Of a stretch of DNA of 7,861 nucleotides, positions 5,584-7,861 are shown piece by piece. The notes under the pieces were generated by a model. That model ran no database searches and was not told the DNA's origin. It worked only from the letters and a program-made list of their open reading frames with translations. This DNA is from Maritimibacter sp. Its GTDB lineage: Bacteria > Pseudomonadota > Alphaproteobacteria > Rhodobacterales > Rhodobacteraceae. The translations under genes were made by a program, and so were the position numbers. The stretch spans positions 429 to 8,289 of the forward strand of contig JAGRMP010000300.1 of NCBI GenBank assembly GCA_020441225.1, read 5' to 3'. Position 1 is the stretch's first letter, and every line of letters begins with the position of its first letter.

Positions 5584-6960
5584 ATGTGCGCCCATAGCCT
5601 TGAAGACCGCCTGACCGCCCACGCCAACCCGGCGAAAATGCTCTACGAGAGCCAGATGGGCCGCTACGCCTTTCCGATCCCGTCGGAGTTCACCCACTGG
5701 ATGGAAGAGATGCGGGCCTGGCGCGAAACTGCGGCGCTGATGGACCAGTCCTTTCACATGACCGATCTCTACCTGAAGGGGCCGGATGCGGTGAAACTGC
5801 TCTCGGACCTCGCGGTGAACAGCTTCGCGGGCTTCGGGCGGGACAAGGCCAAGCAGCTCGTCTGCGTGAGCCACGAAGGGTATCTGATCGGCGACGCCAT
5901 CGTCTTCGGGCTGGAAGACGATATGGTCAACGTGGTCGGCCGCCCTGTGCTCCCGAACTGGGTGCAGTTCTTCGCCGAGACCGGCGGCTACGACGTCGAG
6001 GTGATCCGCGACCAGCGCTCTCTCGACGACCCCGACAAGCCGCGGCTCACCTACCGCTACGAGGTGCAGGGGCCGCGCGCGCTCGACATCCTGAACGCGG
6101 TGAACGAAGGCGGGCCGCTGACGACAAAGTTCTTCAACATGGGCGAGATCACCATTGCCGGCTGCAAAGCGCGCACGCTGAGCCACGGCATGGGCGGCCA
6201 GCAGGGGCTCGAGATCTGGGGGCCGGTCGCGGATGGCCCGAAAGTCAAGGCGGCGCTGATCGAGGCGGGCGCGGCGCACGGCATGCGCCAGGTCGGTGCG
6301 CGGGCCTATGCGGCGGCGGCGGCGGAATCGGGCTGGGTGCCGTCCCCGCTCCCCGCGATCTACACCGGCGACCAGATGAAACCCTATCGGGAGTGGCTGG
6401 GCGCCAATTCCTTCGAGGCGCTGTCCTCGCTCGGCGGCAGCTATGTCTCTGAGAACGTAGAGGATTACTACCTCACGCCCTGGGACCTCGACTACGGAAG
6501 GGTGGTGAAGTTCGACCACGATTTCATCGGCCGCGATGCGCTGGAAGCGATGGCGTCCGGGCCGCACCGGCGCAAGATGACCCTGGTGTGGAACCCCGAC
6601 GATGTCGCCGCGATCTTCCGCGGGCTCTGTGACGCAGACGGCCTCGCGCCCAAGCACATGGAAATGCCCGCAGCGCATTACGCGGCCCATCCCTACGACC
6701 GCGTGCAGATCGGCGGTGACATGGTGGGGCTGTCGATCACGCCGGCCTATTCCCCCGGGGAGCGCGCCTGGATCAGCCTCGCGGTGCTGGAACCCGGGGC
6801 CGCCGAGGTCGGCACAGAGGTCACGGTCACCTGGGGCGAGCCGGGTGGCGGCAGCTCCAAGCCCACGGTCGAGCGCCACCGCCAGGTCGAGGTCCGCGCG
6901 ACCGTCGCCCCCTGGCCGATCCATACCGCATCGCGGCAAACCTACCGCAGCCAGACCTGA
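5584..6960 (+). CDS. LigM-like tetrahydrofolate-dependent O-demethylase / aminomethyltransferase-family protein
   Basis: A complete 458-residue cytoplasmic protein of the GcvT/LigM fold, expected to move a methyl group from its substrate to tetrahydrofolate. The ATG at 5584 follows GGAGG (5567-5571), and MCAHSLEDRLTAHANPAKML resembles LigM's N-terminus. Shared motifs with LigM, recalled from memory, include DQSFHMTDLYLKG (54-66), VVGRPVLPNW (117-126), GLEIWGP (208-214), VGARAY (237-242), ESGWVPSPLPAIYTGD (248-263), KFDHDFIGRDAL (309-320) and WGEPGGGSSKPTVERH (417-432). By this alignment LigM pocket residues Q57, H60, R122, Y247 and W256 correspond to Q55, H58, R120, Y242 and W251. LigM Y31 is replaced by F30. 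The C-terminal VGLSITPAYSPGER (381-394) also departs from LigM's VGMSMFTGYSYNEK. The substrate may thus differ from vanillate. metF follows after 9 bases. Alternatives are a DesA-type syringate demethylase or a demethylase for a non-aromatic substrate. Confidence 0.85.
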   Translation: MCAHSLEDRLTAHANPAKMLYESQMGRYAFPIPSEFTHWMEEMRAWRETAALMDQSFHMTDLYLKGPDAVKLLSDLAVNSFAGFGRDKAKQLVCVSHEGYLIGDAIVFGLEDDMVNVVGRPVLPNWVQFFAETGGYDVEVIRDQRSLDDPDKPRLTYRYEVQGPRALDILNAVNEGGPLTTKFFNMGEITIAGCKARTLSHGMGGQQGLEIWGPVADGPKVKAALIEAGAAHGMRQVGARAYAAAAAESGWVPSPLPAIYTGDQMKPYREWLGANSFEALSSLGGSYVSENVEDYYLTPWDLDYGRVVKFDHDFIGRDALEAMASGPHRRKMTLVWNPDDVAAIFRGLCDADGLAPKHMEMPAAHYAAHPYDRVQIGGDMVGLSITPAYSPGERAWISLAVLEPGAAEVGTEVTVTWGEPGGGSSKPTVERHRQVEVRATVAPWPIHTASRQTYRSQT

Positions 6961-6969
6961 GGACGAACC

Positions 6970-7848
6970 ATGAGTGTTGTGAACATGCGCGAAGAGACCG
7001 ACCCCTTGAAAGCCCTTCTCGACGGAGTGTCGATCGAGGTGATGCCGCGGACGCTTGGGAAGGTGGACGACATGACGGCGCTGATGGCGCCGGGCACGCG
7101 GGTCTACATCGCCCATATCGAGGGGACGCCGTTCGACGAGATGCTGGCGGCGGCGAAGCGGCTTTCGCGCGACGGGTTCGAGGTGATGCCGCATTTCCCG
7201 GCCCGGATCATCGCCGACAAGACCGAGCTCGAGCGCTGGATCAGGGCCTATGCCGAGGAGGCGGGGGTGACCCAGGCGCTGGTGCTGGCGGGCGGCCCGC
7301 CGAAGCCGCTGGGCGACTTCGACAGCGCGATGCAGCTGCTTGAGACCGGGCTGTTCGAAAAGCATGGCTACACCCGGCTGCATGTCGCGGGGCACCCCGA
7401 GGGCAACAAGGACATCGACCCCAAGGGCGGCACCGCCGAGGTCGACGCGGCGGTGCGCTGGAAGCAGGACTATGCCAAGGCGACGGGCACCGAGATGGCG
7501 CTGGTAACCCAGTTCGCCTTCGACGCGGCGCCGGTGATTGCCTGGGCCGAGCGGCTGGCGGCAGACGGGATCACCCTGCCGATCCATGCCGGGATCGCGG
7601 GGCCTGCGAAGCTGCAGACGCTGATCAAGTTCGCCATCGCCTGCGGGGTGGGGCCGTCGCTCGGCGTGCTGCAGAAACGCGCAAAGGACCTCTCGAAGCT
7701 GCTGCGCCCGATGGAGCCGACCGATGTGGCGACGGCGCTGGCCACCTACAAGGCAGCGCATCCCGAGAGCCTGATCGAGCGGCTCCACATCTTCCCGCTC
7801 GGCGGCATCCGGACTTCGGCCGAATGGGTCGAGGCGAAGCGCGGCTGA
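6970..7848 (+). CDS. metF: Short methylenetetrahydrofolate reductase (MetF-like)
   Basis: A 292-residue TIM-barrel protein of the MetF family, which interconverts 5,10-methylene-THF and 5-methyl-THF with a flavin. Support, against E. coli MetF from memory: SIEVMPR (21-27), with E23 at the catalytic Glu28 position; VYIAHIEGTPFDEML (45-59); ALVLAGGPPKP (103-113); HVAGHPEGNKD (138-148); TQFAFD (180-185), with Q181 at Gln183; and a C-terminal LHIFPLGGI (272-280). The usual Asp120 of the RGD segment aligns with G109 here. Otherwise the domain looks complete. The ATG at 6970 has GAGGA at 6959-6963, overlapping the previous stop, so it is co-translated with the LigM-like gene. In SYK-6, MetF oxidises the 5-methyl-THF made by LigM; the same role is inferred here. 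A methyl-THF-handling enzyme with altered chemistry is the alternative. The last 13 bases of the window are GC-rich, but any terminator is cut off. Confidence 0.85.
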   Translation: MSVVNMREETDPLKALLDGVSIEVMPRTLGKVDDMTALMAPGTRVYIAHIEGTPFDEMLAAAKRLSRDGFEVMPHFPARIIADKTELERWIRAYAEEAGVTQALVLAGGPPKPLGDFDSAMQLLETGLFEKHGYTRLHVAGHPEGNKDIDPKGGTAEVDAAVRWKQDYAKATGTEMALVTQFAFDAAPVIAWAERLAADGITLPIHAGIAGPAKLQTLIKFAIACGVGPSLGVLQKRAKDLSKLLRPMEPTDVATALATYKAAHPESLIERLHIFPLGGIRTSAEWVEAKRG

Positions 7849-7861
7849 GCCGGGGCCGGGC

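Noticed and set aside
4248..5597. Long plus-strand reading frame antisense to the LysR gene, with an ATG overlapping the YCII stop codon (ATGA)
   Set aside because: The start is tempting, but the predicted protein is Arg/Gly-rich, low in complexity and resembles no family. It is explained by the high GC content opposite a well-supported LysR gene.
4246..7788. Very long minus-strand open frame crossing metF, the LigM-like gene and lysR
   Set aside because: Its translation is Arg/His/Pro-rich with no domain. It runs through three well-supported genes, and its overlap with lysR is out of frame with the real protein.
7841..7861. Possible terminator after metF
   Set aside because: The GC-rich run CCGGGGCCGGGC is cut by the window end, so no complete stem or T tract can be shown.

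Overview
The window reads as a high-GC alphaproteobacterial chromosome or megaplasmid segment, most likely from the Rhodobacterales (roseobacter group). This placement is an inference from the strong G/C bias at third codon positions, the tightly packed operons, the TRAP transporter next to folate-dependent demethylase-like genes, and the protein style. No rRNA, tRNA, insertion sequence or CRISPR array was seen.

Layout: (1) Positions 1-258 are the 3' end of a gene for a LigM-type aminomethyltransferase-fold protein, followed by a clear stem-loop terminator (267-294). (2) After a 128-base leader comes a tightly packed plus-strand operon (423-4251). It encodes a TRAP transporter (DctP substrate-binding protein, DctQ small permease, DctM large permease), then a small alpha/beta hydrolase and a YCII-domain protein. 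The five genes abut, overlap or are separated by at most 4 bases. (3) A minus-strand LysR-type regulator (5474-4266) converges on that operon and is transcribed away from the next one. It is unusual in carrying two consecutive winged helix-turn-helix units before its effector domain. (4) A second plus-strand operon (5584-7848) encodes a complete 458-residue LigM-like protein and a short MetF-like methylenetetrahydrofolate reductase. The window ends 13 bases after that stop codon.

How the genes could work together (inference): LigM of Sphingobium sp. SYK-6 moves the methyl group of vanillate or 3-O-methylgallate to tetrahydrofolate, and MetF with LigH returns methyl-THF to the C1 pool. Here two LigM-like paralogues and a MetF-like enzyme sit around a complete TRAP importer. 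The simplest reading is a catabolic locus that imports a methylated organic acid, removes its methyl group onto tetrahydrofolate and oxidises the resulting 5-methyl-THF. The hydrolase and YCII protein would then act on the substrate or demethylated product, and the tandem-HTH LysR would control the divergent operons. The substrate cannot be read from the sequence. A methoxylated aromatic acid is the leading guess, but another O-, N- or S-methyl compound is possible.

The points most worth following up are the double-HTH LysR architecture, the divergence of the second LigM paralogue from LigM at one substrate-pocket position and in its C-terminal motif, the apparent Asp-to-Gly change in the MetF-like active site, and the pairing of this chemistry with a dedicated TRAP system.
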